From: Halomonas sp. CUBES01
Lineage (GTDB): Bacteria > Pseudomonadota > Gammaproteobacteria > Pseudomonadales > Halomonadaceae
Direction of reading: 5' to 3'
Assembly (NCBI RefSeq): GCF_020991005.1
Contig: NZ_JAJLLW010000008.1
Coordinates: 62,001 to 126,000, forward strand
Length of the DNA stretch: 64,000 nucleotides
Made by a program: the position numbers and the translations under genes. Of this stretch, positions 45,104-54,058 are shown piece by piece; position 1 is the stretch's first letter, and each line of letters starts with the position of its first letter. The notes beneath the pieces are model-generated. The model saw only the letters and a program-made list of their open reading frames with translations, was not told the DNA's origin and did no database searches.

Positions 45104-46807
45104 ATGCTAAAGCGCTATTTGCCTATCCTGTCCTGGCTGCCTTACTACCATAAACGGTTACTCGGCGCGGATTTACTTGCAGGCCTGATTGTCACCGTCA
45201 TGGTAATCCCGCAGTCGCTCGCCTACGCGCTCCTCGCTGGACTGCCCGCAGTGGTGGGATTGTACGCCAGTATCCTGCCGCAGCTGGTGTACACCCTGTT
45301 TGGCACCAGCCGCACCCTGGCCGTCGGCCCGGTGGCCATCATTGCGCTGATGACCGGAGCCGCCCTTTCCTCGGTGGCCGCTCCCGGCTCAGAAACTTAT
45401 CTGCAAGCGGCCCTCGTGCTGTCGCTGCTTTCCGGGCTCATGCTGGTGGCCATGGGGCTGCTGAAAATGGGCTTTTTCAGCAATTTCCTGAGCCATCCGG
45501 TCATATCCGGCTTTTTAACCGCCTCGGGGATTCTGATTGCCGTCAGCCAGCTCGGCAGCCTGCTGGGCATCGAGAGCAGCGGATTTACGCTTGTCGAGCG
45601 CCTGGTGTCACTCGTTCCCAACCTGTCCGCTGCCAACCTGCCTACCTGTATGCTAGGCGTCGGTACGCTGGCGTTTCTGGTCTGGCTGCGCCGGCATGGC
45701 AAATCGACGTTGCGGCGGCTGGGGCTGCCCAGCAGCATCGCTGACCTGGTCGCCAAGGCAGGGCCGGTGATCGCAGTGGTAGCCACGACCCTGACTACTT
45801 GGCATTGGGGGCTCGCCGACCAGGGTGTCAACGTCGTGGGCGATGTTCCCGCCGGGCTGCCTGCTTTTAGCCTGCCCTGGGCGGACGCCTCGTTATGGCG
45901 GGCGCTGTTCATCCCCGCCTTGCTTATCAGCCTGGTCGGTTTTGTGGAGTCTGTTTCCATGGGGCAAATGCTGGCGGCGAAACGCCGTCAGCGTATTTCA
46001 CCCAACCAGGAACTGATTGGCCTGGGCGCTACCAACCTGGCGGCCGCCGTATCCCATGGCATGCCGGTCACCGGCGGTCTTTCGCGCACCGTGATCAATT
46101 ACGATGCGGGAGCGCAAACGCCGGCGGCAGGCGCCTTTGCCGCACTGGGGATTGCGCTGGTCACCATGGCCTTTACCGGCTGGCTTTATTACCTGCCGAT
46201 TGCCACCCTGGCGGCCACCATCACGGTATCTATCCTCACCCTGGTGGATATCCCCATGCTGCGCCAGACGTGGCGCTACTCGCGCAGCGATTTCTCGGCC
46301 ATGGCGTTGACCATCGTGCTCACGCTCGTCGAGGGAATAGAGGCAGGCATCCTGGGGGGTGTCACCCTGTCGATTGCGCTTTATCTTTACCGCACCAGCC
46401 GTCCGCATAGCGCGCTGGTCGGCCGAGTGCCTGAGACCGAGCATTTTCGCAACGTCGAACGTCACGATGTCGAAACCGTCAGCCGCGTGGCGCTCCTGCG
46501 GATCGATGAAAGCCTTTACTTTGCCAATGCGCGCTACCTGGAAGATACGCTGTACAACCTGGTGGCCAGCCGCCCCGAACTCGAGCACGTGGTGCTGATC
46601 TGCTCGGCGGTCAACCTGATCGACGCCTCGGCGCTGGAAAGCCTGGATGCCATCAATGCCCGCCTCAAGGATTCAAGCGTCAAGCTGCACCTTGCCGAAG
46701 TCAAAGGGCCGGTGATGGACCAGCTCAAGAAAAGCGACTTTCTTGACGCCCTCACCGGGCGCGTGTTTCTCAGCACCTATGCCGCGTGGCGTGAGTTTGC
46801 CCAGTGA
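45104..46807 (+). CDS. SulP-family anion transporter with STAS domain
   Basis: 567 residues. About 12-14 membrane segments with the SulP signature at the start (GLIVTVMVIPQSLAYALLAGLPAVVGLYASILP), then a cytosolic STAS domain (about 450-560: LLRIDESLYFANARYLED, NLIDASALESLD). Relatives take up sulfate, bicarbonate or dicarboxylates with Na+ or H+. The substrate cannot be told here. A TATAAT lies at 45025-45030 in the 245-bp upstream gap, without a good -35. It converges on the kinase gene with an 18-bp gap. Confidence 0.9.
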   Translation: MLKRYLPILSWLPYYHKRLLGADLLAGLIVTVMVIPQSLAYALLAGLPAVVGLYASILPQLVYTLFGTSRTLAVGPVAIIALMTGAALSSVAAPGSETYLQAALVLSLLSGLMLVAMGLLKMGFFSNFLSHPVISGFLTASGILIAVSQLGSLLGIESSGFTLVERLVSLVPNLSAANLPTCMLGVGTLAFLVWLRRHGKSTLRRLGLPSSIADLVAKAGPVIAVVATTLTTWHWGLADQGVNVVGDVPAGLPAFSLPWADASLWRALFIPALLISLVGFVESVSMGQMLAAKRRQRISPNQELIGLGATNLAAAVSHGMPVTGGLSRTVINYDAGAQTPAAGAFAALGIALVTMAFTGWLYYLPIATLAATITVSILTLVDIPMLRQTWRYSRSDFSAMALTIVLTLVEGIEAGILGGVTLSIALYLYRTSRPHSALVGRVPETEHFRNVERHDVETVSRVALLRIDESLYFANARYLEDTLYNLVASRPELEHVVLICSAVNLIDASALESLDAINARLKDSSVKLHLAEVKGPVMDQLKKSDFLDALTGRVFLSTYAAWREFAQ

Positions 46808-46825
46808 ACTCACGCAAGATGGCGC

Positions 46826-48691
46826 CTACTGGCGTGATTGCCTGATGTGTTCCCGCGGGTCGCGGGGATAGTAGCGCTCGGGCTGCCGTTCAAGATGGGT
46901 GAAGTAACGCGTGTCCTTGTAAGGCATTTTCATGAAGCCCGACACCCCCAGCCCTTCGATCTCGCATACCGAGGCCAGCATCTGTGCCAGCAAACGGCGA
47001 AATTCCTGCTCCCGGGAAGGGTCTAGCAGGCGGTAGTAGCTATGGATCTTGAGATGTTCGGGAAGCGCTTCAAAAATGATCATGCCGGTGTGGTGAATCT
47101 CGTTAAGCTGCTGCAGCACCTGCATGATCGAATCCGGCAGGGCCAGCAGCTCCTCGGGGTCGGGGCCGTCTTCAAAATAGCTGTGTTGCCGGGTGCGATC
47201 CTCGAGCTCTGGAACGGCGCTCATTTCATAGCTGATGGCCATGCCGGGAGCGCAGTAAAACGACGCCTCGGCGGAACGACGCTCAAGGTGCAGCGTTTGG
47301 CGGGCGTTGAACAGACAGCTTTTGAAGACGCCCTGACGATGGATCGCCCGCGCCAGGTGCACCATATTGTTGACCGCTTCAATAAAGGCGGGCTTGAGCA
47401 ACGGGTCGTGCAGGTTCAGGGAGGAGTCTATGTACACCCCTTCCCGCTCCCAGCGCACGGCCAGGCCGCCCACTACGGGATACTTACCGAGTCGACTCAC
47501 CGACGCCAGAAAGGCCTTTTCCGTCTCGCCCATGCCCTGCATGAACTGCTTGTAGTAACGGTCGAGTTGCACATCGTTGACGTCGTTCAGGGTCTCGGGC
47601 GCATTGGCTTCGCGCAGGAAGGCCTTGCGCGAACTGTACACCACCGTATCGATTTCCTGCTCGGCAGGACGAACCCACACCGGCACCAGCGGTGATTGAG
47701 CGTGGCCGGGCAGATCAAGCATCACGACCTTGGCCATGCGCGGCATCGCCTGTAGGAAGTAGTCACCGGCCCGGCGGCGCAAGTGCGGGTCGGGATCCAG
47801 CATGCCGTCGAGGGTGCGCGCAAACTCCATGGGCAACCCCAACGAACTGGCCGGAATCGCACGGTGGCCAAAACGGCAGGATTGCGCCGAGGCCAGTGCA
47901 TAAAGCGTGCCCGCCACGCCCTGCTCATCGAACCGCGGCGAGGAAAGCGCGCCGTTCAGCTGTTCCTCGCCGATAAAGTACACATCGCCCAGGCGGGCGT
48001 TGGTTTGCTGAAGATTATCCGACATCAGCTCCATCACGTTAGCGCCGACGAACTGCAGCTGGGCATCGAGCTGGGCAAACACCGCCGAGCCCCAGTCGAT
48101 CAGCGCGATGGATTCATGGTTCGGATCGAACACCAGGTTGGAGGGCTTGATATCGCCGTGCACCACCGGCCGCGCCTGGGGGCCCGACTCGCAGCGCAGG
48201 GCGGTGAGGATATCCGCAAGCTGAGCGGCAATGCGCATGATCAGGCGGGGCGACAATCGCCCTTCCCTGAGAGAGATCTGCTCCAGATTCCAGCCGGGCG
48301 CGCGTTCCATGACCAAAATGGACTGCCCGCGCGACCGCTGGTAGGTGATCAGCTTGGGGATACGCGGATGCGCGACCTGATCGAGCATGAACGCCTCTTC
48401 TTCAAGACGCTCCTGCAGATGGGTCGGCAAGGTAATACGGGAAAATTTAAACACATAATGCACGTTCGGCCCCGGGCCGCGGGTGTCGCCACCCACCGCT
48501 GGCGCGCTGCCGGCGAACACGAATCCGTAGGCCCCCTTGCCGATCAATTCGATGTCCTGATAGCCAAGCTGGGCGAGCTGCGCCTGGCACAGCGCCACCC
48601 AGTCCTTGAGTTTTCGGGCATCGTGATGGCTCAGCAGATAGACCGACTGTTCTTCGGGGATATAGAACTGCTGAAGCGGTGCCTGGGCCAT
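46826..48691 (-). CDS. Hanks-type serine/threonine protein kinase with a C-terminal domain of unknown function
   Basis: 621 residues, no membrane segment. The kinase domain (about 45-320) has the glycine loop IGKGAYGFVFAG (51-56), K82, a helix-C glutamate near 98-99, HGDIKPSN (D180, K182, N185) and DWG (D199-G201) in place of DFG, a common bacterial variant. All catalytic residues are present, so it should be active. Residues about 345-610 belong to no domain I know. It lies 12 bp after the dehydrogenase E2 gene on the same strand and is almost surely in that operon. Phosphorylation of the E1 alpha subunit is the natural hypothesis. Unlike the mitochondrial kinase, it is not of the histidine-kinase-like fold. 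Confidence 0.88.
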   Translation of the reverse strand: MAQAPLQQFYIPEEQSVYLLSHHDARKLKDWVALCQAQLAQLGYQDIELIGKGAYGFVFAGSAPAVGGDTRGPGPNVHYVFKFSRITLPTHLQERLEEEAFMLDQVAHPRIPKLITYQRSRGQSILVMERAPGWNLEQISLREGRLSPRLIMRIAAQLADILTALRCESGPQARPVVHGDIKPSNLVFDPNHESIALIDWGSAVFAQLDAQLQFVGANVMELMSDNLQQTNARLGDVYFIGEEQLNGALSSPRFDEQGVAGTLYALASAQSCRFGHRAIPASSLGLPMEFARTLDGMLDPDPHLRRRAGDYFLQAMPRMAKVVMLDLPGHAQSPLVPVWVRPAEQEIDTVVYSSRKAFLREANAPETLNDVNDVQLDRYYKQFMQGMGETEKAFLASVSRLGKYPVVGGLAVRWEREGVYIDSSLNLHDPLLKPAFIEAVNNMVHLARAIHRQGVFKSCLFNARQTLHLERRSAEASFYCAPGMAISYEMSAVPELEDRTRQHSYFEDGPDPEELLALPDSIMQVLQQLNEIHHTGMIIFEALPEHLKIHSYYRLLDPSREQEFRRLLAQMLASVCEIEGLGVSGFMKMPYKDTRYFTHLERQPERYYPRDPREHIRQSRQ

Positions 48692-48703
48692 AGGTTGCCT
48701 GCG

Positions 48704-49972
48704 TTAGCCTAGATGGAGAAGCATGGTCTCCGGGGCTTCGAGGAACGCTTTCCAGGCGTTGCAGAACCGCGCGATGGTGCCGCCATCGATAAACCGGTGG
48801 TCTCCCGCCCAGGTGATGGTCATGATCGCGCGACGCTGCACGTCGCCCCGTTCATCAAAGCGGGGCAGCCACTGGGTTTTGCCAATGGCGACGATGGCCG
48901 CTTCCGGCGCATTGATGATGGGCGCGGCGTAAGTGCCACCCAGCGCGCCGATATTGGAAATACTGATGGTGCCACCCTTGAGATCGGACTGATCGACCCG
49001 TCCCTCGCGAGCGGCGTTGGTCAAGCGGCCGACTTCCCGGGCAATCTCCAACAGCGTCAGGCGTTCGACGCCTTTAACATTGGGCACCATCAACCCCGCC
49101 TTGCTATCCACCGCCATGCCAATATTGCACTGCGGGTAGTAATGCAGCTCATCGCCGGCCTTATTCAGCTGCGCGTTGACGATTGGCTGCTCCGCCACAG
49201 CCAGCGCCATGGCCTTCATGAAAAACGGCATCAAGGTTAAACGCTCGCCCTGGGCCTCGGCCAAGGGCTTCAGGCGCTCGCGCATTGCCAGCAGTGCCGT
49301 CACGTCGATCTCGTCGCCGTAGTGAAAATGCGGAATGGTGGTCGCCGCCTCCACCATGCGCTTGGCCATGACCGCCCGCATGCCGCGTAGCGGCTCAACC
49401 CTGGGCACATTCTCGCCTACCTTGGCCCCCTCGATTCTCGGTGTCTGCTGGCCCACCTCGGCAGGCTGATCAAGGTGTGCCAGAACGTCTTCCTTGAGTA
49501 TCCGGCCGTCTTTGCCGCTGCCGTCAATATCCGTCAGGTTAAGGTGATGCTCGCGCACCAGCCTTCTCACGGCGGGGCTGGCGGGCACTTTACCTTGCCC
49601 TTTTGCGGACGCTGGTGCTGGCGACGTTACCTCCGACGGCGCCGCGGTTGTTTCGGTGCCGGAGGCGCGAGCGGCCTGTGAATCGCCGCCACCCTCCCGC
49701 GAGGCGCTGGTTTCGCCTGCTTCGCTGGTCGCTTCGCCTTCGGCCTGGTAGGCGTAAAGCGGCGCGTGCACTTTGGCAATCTGCCCCTGCTCGACATACA
49801 GCTTGGTCACCACCCCCGCTTCAGGGGCGGTAATTTCTACCAGCGCCTTGTCGGTCATCACCTCGACAATGGGCTGATCTTCCTCGATGCGATCGCCTTC
49901 CACGACGCGCCACTCGACCACTTCACACTCGACAATGCCTTCGCCGATATCCGGCAGCATAAAATCGCTCAT
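48704..49972 (-). CDS. bkdB: Branched-chain 2-oxoacid dehydrogenase E2 (dihydrolipoamide acyltransferase)
   Basis: 422 residues. One lipoyl domain (1-75) with the lipoylated lysine in VMTDKALVEI, an acidic Ala/Ser/Thr-rich hinge, an E1/E3-binding domain (about 130-165: ASPAVRRLVREHHLNLTDID), and the catalytic acyltransferase domain with DHRFIDGGTIARFCNAW at the end. It carries the acyl group from E1 to CoA. Begins 38 bp after the E1 beta stop. No lipoamide dehydrogenase gene is near, so E3 must come from elsewhere. Confidence 0.92.
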   Translation of the reverse strand: MSDFMLPDIGEGIVECEVVEWRVVEGDRIEEDQPIVEVMTDKALVEITAPEAGVVTKLYVEQGQIAKVHAPLYAYQAEGEATSEAGETSASREGGGDSQAARASGTETTAAPSEVTSPAPASAKGQGKVPASPAVRRLVREHHLNLTDIDGSGKDGRILKEDVLAHLDQPAEVGQQTPRIEGAKVGENVPRVEPLRGMRAVMAKRMVEAATTIPHFHYGDEIDVTALLAMRERLKPLAEAQGERLTLMPFFMKAMALAVAEQPIVNAQLNKAGDELHYYPQCNIGMAVDSKAGLMVPNVKGVERLTLLEIAREVGRLTNAAREGRVDQSDLKGGTISISNIGALGGTYAAPIINAPEAAIVAIGKTQWLPRFDERGDVQRRAIMTITWAGDHRFIDGGTIARFCNAWKAFLEAPETMLLHLG

Positions 49973-50010
49973 TGTTCTTCTCCCCGTGCGTGCTTGGGCG
50001 TTATACGCCG

Positions 50011-50988
50011 CTAGAAATTGACGCTTTCGCGAATCGCTTCAAAGATTTTGAGATGATCGGGCAGATACTCTTTTTCCAGCACCAGCGGGAAAGGCGTATC
50101 CAGCCCGGTCACCCGTGCAATGGGCGATTCCAGGTAGAGAAAACAACGTTCCTGTATCGTCGCGGCGATTTCACCGGCAAAGCCACCGGTCAGCGGTGCT
50201 TCATGGCTGACCACCAGGCGGCCGGTCTTGAATACCGATTCAGCCACCGTATCGGCGTCCCAGGGCAGCAGCGAACGCAGGTCGATCACCTCACAGTTGA
50301 TGCCCTGTTCTTCCGCCAGCTCCACCGCCTTGCCGATCACTTCCATCTGCGCGCCCCAACCCACCAGGGTAACGTCGCTACCTTCCTTGATGATCTCGGC
50401 GTCGCCAATGGGTAGCTGGTAATCGTCTTCCGGCACCTCACCCACTGCCGCGCGGTAAAGCCGCTTGGGTTCGAGAAACAGCACCGGATCGGGATCGCGA
50501 ATCGCCGCCAGCAACAAGCCCTTGGCCTGATAGGGATTACGCGGCACGACGACTTTCAGCCCCGGCGTGTGGGTGAAATACGCCTCGGGGGATTGCGAGT
50601 GATAAAGCCCGCCGGAGATACCGCCGCCATAGGGAGTGCGGATGGTCAGACCGCCGACGTTGAACAGATCGCCCGAGCGATACCGGAATTTGGCGGTCTC
50701 ATTTACGATCTGGTCGAAGGCGGGAAAAATATAGTCGGCGAACTGAATTTCAGCGACAGGTACCGAACCTTGAGCCGCCAGGCCGTTGGCAAAGCCAATG
50801 ATGCCCTGCTCAACCAGCGGCGTATTGAAACAGCGGGCTTTGCCGTATTTTTCCTGGAGATGGCTCGTGGCACGAAAGACACCGCCAAAGATCCCCACGT
50901 CTTCCCCAAAGCAGATGACTTTCTCGTCTTCCGCCATGGCAATGTCGAGGGCGTTATTGATCGCCTGGAGCATATTCATTGTAGCCAT
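50011..50988 (-). CDS. bkdA2: Branched-chain 2-oxoacid dehydrogenase E1 beta subunit
   Basis: 325 residues, start [20 protein letters not shown]. Motifs of the transketolase pyrimidine domain ([61 protein letters not shown]) and the C-terminal domain ([31 protein letters not shown]). The QSPEAYF segment fits the branched-chain group. GGGAGG lies 6 nt before the ATG. One base separates it from the E1 alpha stop. Confidence 0.93.
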   Translation of the reverse strand: MATMNMLQAINNALDIAMAEDEKVICFGEDVGIFGGVFRATSHLQEKYGKARCFNTPLVEQGIIGFANGLAAQGSVPVAEIQFADYIFPAFDQIVNETAKFRYRSGDLFNVGGLTIRTPYGGGISGGLYHSQSPEAYFTHTPGLKVVVPRNPYQAKGLLLAAIRDPDPVLFLEPKRLYRAAVGEVPEDDYQLPIGDAEIIKEGSDVTLVGWGAQMEVIGKAVELAEEQGINCEVIDLRSLLPWDADTVAESVFKTGRLVVSHEAPLTGGFAGEIAATIQERCFLYLESPIARVTGLDTPFPLVLEKEYLPDHLKIFEAIRESVNF

Positions 50989-50989
50989 G

Positions 50990-52195
50990 TTACGCCTCCC
51001 TTTGTGAGTCGCTGTCCGTGCTTACGCCAAGGTCCAACGACTTGGCGCCTCGGGGATAGGCTTCCGGGTAACGGCGAATATGCTGCTTGAGCTGATCGAA
51101 TTGACGCTGCAGTGCCGGCGTGACATCCGCATAGACATCGCTGATCAAGGAATCGAGCGGCGGTGGCGAGCGTTTTTCAGCGCGCTTCATGGTATCCAGC
51201 ACGTCGCGACGCAGGCTTTCCTGCTCGCGGGTTTCCTCGTCCTCGCTCCACCAGCCTTTGGCCAGCAACCACTTCTGCATGCGCAACAGCGGATCCTTGA
51301 TGCGCCAGGCTTCTTCCTCATTTTTGGAACGATAGCCTGACGGGTCATCGGAGGAAGAGTGCGCAGCCAGCCGATAGGTCATGGCTTCAATGAGTACCGG
51401 TTGATTATGCTCTACCGCTAACTTGCGTGCCTGACGGGTGGCTTCATAGACCGCCAGCACGTCGTTGCCGTCGACCCGAATGACATGCATATGATAGCCA
51501 AACGCCCGCGGCGCAATGCCGTCGGCGGCAAATTGCTCAACCGCCGGGGTCGAAATCGCGTAGCCGTTGTTGCGGCAGAAGAAAATCACCGGCACCTGAT
51601 GCACCGAGGCCATATTGAGCGCCGCGTGAAAATCGCCTTCCGACGCGGCGCCCTCGCCAAAGAAAGTCAGCGTGCAGTGGCCGTCTCCGGCCATTTTCTG
51701 GCCGTAGGCATAGCCAGTGGCCTGAGGAATCTGGGTGGCGAGCGGCGATGAGATCGTCATGTAGTGGAGCTTGCGCGAGCCATAATGAATCGGCATCTGC
51801 CGGCCCTTGCCGTAATCCAGCTCGTTGCCGAACAGCTGATTCATGAACTCGTCGATGGAGAACCCCCGGTACATCAACGCGCCCTGTTCACGGTACTGGG
51901 CCATGATCATGTCGGCATCGTCGAGTGCGGCAGTCGCGCCCACGACGGCGGCTTCTTCACCGGTGCACTGCATGTAGAAACTCAGCCGCCCCTGCCGCTG
52001 GGCCGCCAGCATGCGTTCATCGAGGATACGCGTGGCCAGCATGGCGTGGTAGATACGCCGGGCATGGTCATGTTCCAGGTGCGGCGCATCCGCCTCGCTG
52101 TAGAGCTCGCCCTCGGGGCTTAACAAACTAAAGGTAGGGATCGAGAATTCATCACCTGTCAGAAAAACAGGCTGGTGCGATTGCTGTGTCATCAT
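50990..52195 (-). CDS. bkdA1: Branched-chain 2-oxoacid dehydrogenase E1 alpha subunit
   Basis: 401 residues, thiamine-diphosphate enzyme that decarboxylates the keto acids of valine, leucine and isoleucine. The sequence is strikingly close to animal [86 protein letters not shown] and [13 protein letters not shown]. The loop [13 protein letters not shown] keeps both serines (S280, S290) that correspond to the two phosphosites of the mammalian enzyme. AAGGAC lies just before two ATG codons. First gene of the operon; a 131-bp upstream gap presumably holds the promoter. Confidence 0.94.
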   Translation of the reverse strand: MMTQQSHQPVFLTGDEFSIPTFSLLSPEGELYSEADAPHLEHDHARRIYHAMLATRILDERMLAAQRQGRLSFYMQCTGEEAAVVGATAALDDADMIMAQYREQGALMYRGFSIDEFMNQLFGNELDYGKGRQMPIHYGSRKLHYMTISSPLATQIPQATGYAYGQKMAGDGHCTLTFFGEGAASEGDFHAALNMASVHQVPVIFFCRNNGYAISTPAVEQFAADGIAPRAFGYHMHVIRVDGNDVLAVYEATRQARKLAVEHNQPVLIEAMTYRLAAHSSSDDPSGYRSKNEEEAWRIKDPLLRMQKWLLAKGWWSEDEETREQESLRRDVLDTMKRAEKRSPPPLDSLISDVYADVTPALQRQFDQLKQHIRRYPEAYPRGAKSLDLGVSTDSDSQREA

Positions 52196-52326
52196 TATTG
52201 TCCTTGTCGTACCCCTTTTGAGGGCAGTGTTGTCGGTGATGACCTTTTATGCCAGTGGATTTATCTGGCAATGGTCAACGCAACACCTGCGACAGTAACG
52301 CAGCCGGGACACATTAGGCATTCGAC

Positions 52327-53103
52327 TTAAGATGTAAACAGACGCGAGCGCAGACGTTCCTGAAGCCGCTCGAACAGACTGTCGACGGTCAGCGCCAGCA
52401 GCGCAATCGTCAGTGCCCCCTGGATGATATATGCCATATTGCCGTTCACGATGCCGGCGATGATGGGGTCGCCCAGATTGCGCGCCCCCACCGTCGCGCC
52501 GATGGCGGCCGTCGAAATATTGATGGTGATGGAAGTGCGTATGCCCGCCAGAATTATCGGCGCTGCAAGCGGCAGCTCTACCTGACGGAGCACTTGCCAG
52601 GGCGTCATGCCCATGGCGGTGGCCGCGCTTTTGATGTCTTTATCGACATCCTGCAGCCCGCCCAGGGTGTTACGCACGATGGGAAGCATGCCATACAGCA
52701 CCAGCGCGACAATGATCGGCAAGGTGCCAAAGCCTAGCGCCGGTACCGCCAGCGCAAGCACGGCCACCGGTGGAAAGGTCTGCCCCAGCGAGGCCACCTG
52801 CGCGACCATGGGTAAAAAGTCGCGGCCCCATTCGCGGGTCACCACAATAGCCGCGAGAACGCCCCCCACGATGGTCACCACGGCGGCCACGCTGACCACG
52901 AAGAGATGCTTTAGCAATAGCGAGGCCAGACTCGCCCGCTGGTAAACCACCTGGTTGGCGTCGGGTTCGAGCACCCGCAGCAAACCGTCGGCGTAGGGGA
53001 AACCCCATACGCATAGCATCAAGAGTACAAACCATGTTGCTGGCCATATCGCGCGGCTGGCACCCCGCGATGCAAGGGAGCGACGCACGGCGCTAGGACT
53101 CAC
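52327..53103 (-). CDS. yehW: Osmoprotectant ABC transporter permease YehW
   Basis: 258 residues with about six membrane segments and the ProW/OpuB-type EAA loop AATAMGMTPWQVLRQVELPLAAPIIL. GTG start, overlapping the ATPase gene by 11 bp. The gene order osmF-yehY-yehX-yehW is the same as in E. coli. The system binds glycine betaine with low affinity in E. coli; in a halophile it is probably used for compatible solutes. Confidence 0.9.
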   Translation of the reverse strand: MSPSAVRRSLASRGASRAIWPATWFVLLMLCVWGFPYADGLLRVLEPDANQVVYQRASLASLLLKHLFVVSVAAVVTIVGGVLAAIVVTREWGRDFLPMVAQVASLGQTFPPVAVLALAVPALGFGTLPIIVALVLYGMLPIVRNTLGGLQDVDKDIKSAATAMGMTPWQVLRQVELPLAAPIILAGIRTSITINISTAAIGATVGARNLGDPIIAGIVNGNMAYIIQGALTIALLALTVDSLFERLQERLRSRLFTS

Positions 53104-54058
53104 GCACTTTTCCTTGTTCGGGCTGGGCTTCCTTGACGATCTTGCGCAGCGTCAGCTCGCCCACGGGCACATCGTGCTGATCCACCACGGTAAGACGATC
53201 GGTGTGATCACGGAGCATCATGGAAAGCGCCTGTCGCAGCGAGAAAGCAGCCGGGATACGCGAGTGGGCAGGAAGCGTTGGCCCCATGGGGGACATATGG
53301 TCTTTGATCCGCGTCAGTGCCGCCTGCTTGAGCCCACGCTCGAGGCCGCCGAGCAACGACTCGACGAACGAATCGTTGGGGTGCTGCAGAAGCGAAAGGG
53401 GCGAGCCCTGCTGAACGATGCGTCCGTCGCGCATCACCACGAGGTGGTCCGCCAGCCTCAGCGCTTCATCCATGTCGTGGGTCACGAACACCACGGTTTT
53501 ATGCAGCCGGGCCTGTAGCCTGGAAAGCTCATCCTGGAGCTTTTCCCGGGTGATAGGGTCCAACGCGCCGAAAGGCTCGTCCATCAACAGAATATCCGGG
53601 TCGGCGGCCAGCGCCCGGGCCACGCCAACGCGCTGCGCCTGGCCGCCCGAAAGCTGGTGAGGGTATTTGGTAGCAAACTCGCCCACCGGAAGTCCCAACA
53701 GCGTCATCAGCTCCTCGACCTTGGCCTGAATATCCGCCGACGACCATTTAAGCAGGCGCGGCACCAGGCCAATATTGCGCGCCACGGTCCAGTGCGGAAA
53801 CAGCCCTGTATGTTGAATGACGTAGCCGATACGCCGACGCAGCTTGACCGGGTCGTAGGCGGCCACCGGCTGGCCGTCGAGGATGATGTCACCGTCGCTG
53901 TGCTCGATAAGCCGATTGATCATGCGCAGCGTCGTCGATTTACCACAGCCCGAGGTGCCCACCAGCGCACAAAAGGTGCCTTTTGGAATATGCAGCGAAA
54001 TGTCATCCACTGCCGCAACGTCACCGAACCGTTTGGTCACGTGGGCAAGTTCGATCAT
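53093..54058 (-). CDS. yehX: Osmoprotectant ABC transporter ATPase YehX
   Basis: 321 residues. Walker A GTSGCGKSTTLRMI, Q loop VIQHTGLFPHWTV, signature LSGGQAQRVGVARAL, Walker B ILLMDEPFGALD and H loop FVTHDMDEAL. The C-terminal 70 residues form a short CBS-like segment (RLTVVDQHDVPVGELTL) as in OpuCA/ProV-like proteins. Overlaps yehY by 4 bp (ATGA) and yehW by 11 bp. Confidence 0.92.
   Translation of the reverse strand: MIELAHVTKRFGDVAAVDDISLHIPKGTFCALVGTSGCGKSTTLRMINRLIEHSDGDIILDGQPVAAYDPVKLRRRIGYVIQHTGLFPHWTVARNIGLVPRLLKWSSADIQAKVEELMTLLGLPVGEFATKYPHQLSGGQAQRVGVARALAADPDILLMDEPFGALDPITREKLQDELSRLQARLHKTVVFVTHDMDEALRLADHLVVMRDGRIVQQGSPLSLLQHPNDSFVESLLGGLERGLKQAALTRIKDHMSPMGPTLPAHSRIPAAFSLRQALSMMLRDHTDRLTVVDQHDVPVGELTLRKIVKEAQPEQGKVRES

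Noticed and set aside
47783..48712. Plus-strand open frame of about 300 codons
   Set aside because: Antisense to the kinase gene, whose catalytic motifs are complete; no ribosome site or family match.
52196..52326. Sigma-54 promoter for the bkd operon (CTGGCAT seen)
   Set aside because: Pseudomonas bkd operons use sigma-54, but here no TTGC element stands at the needed distance from CTGGCAT.
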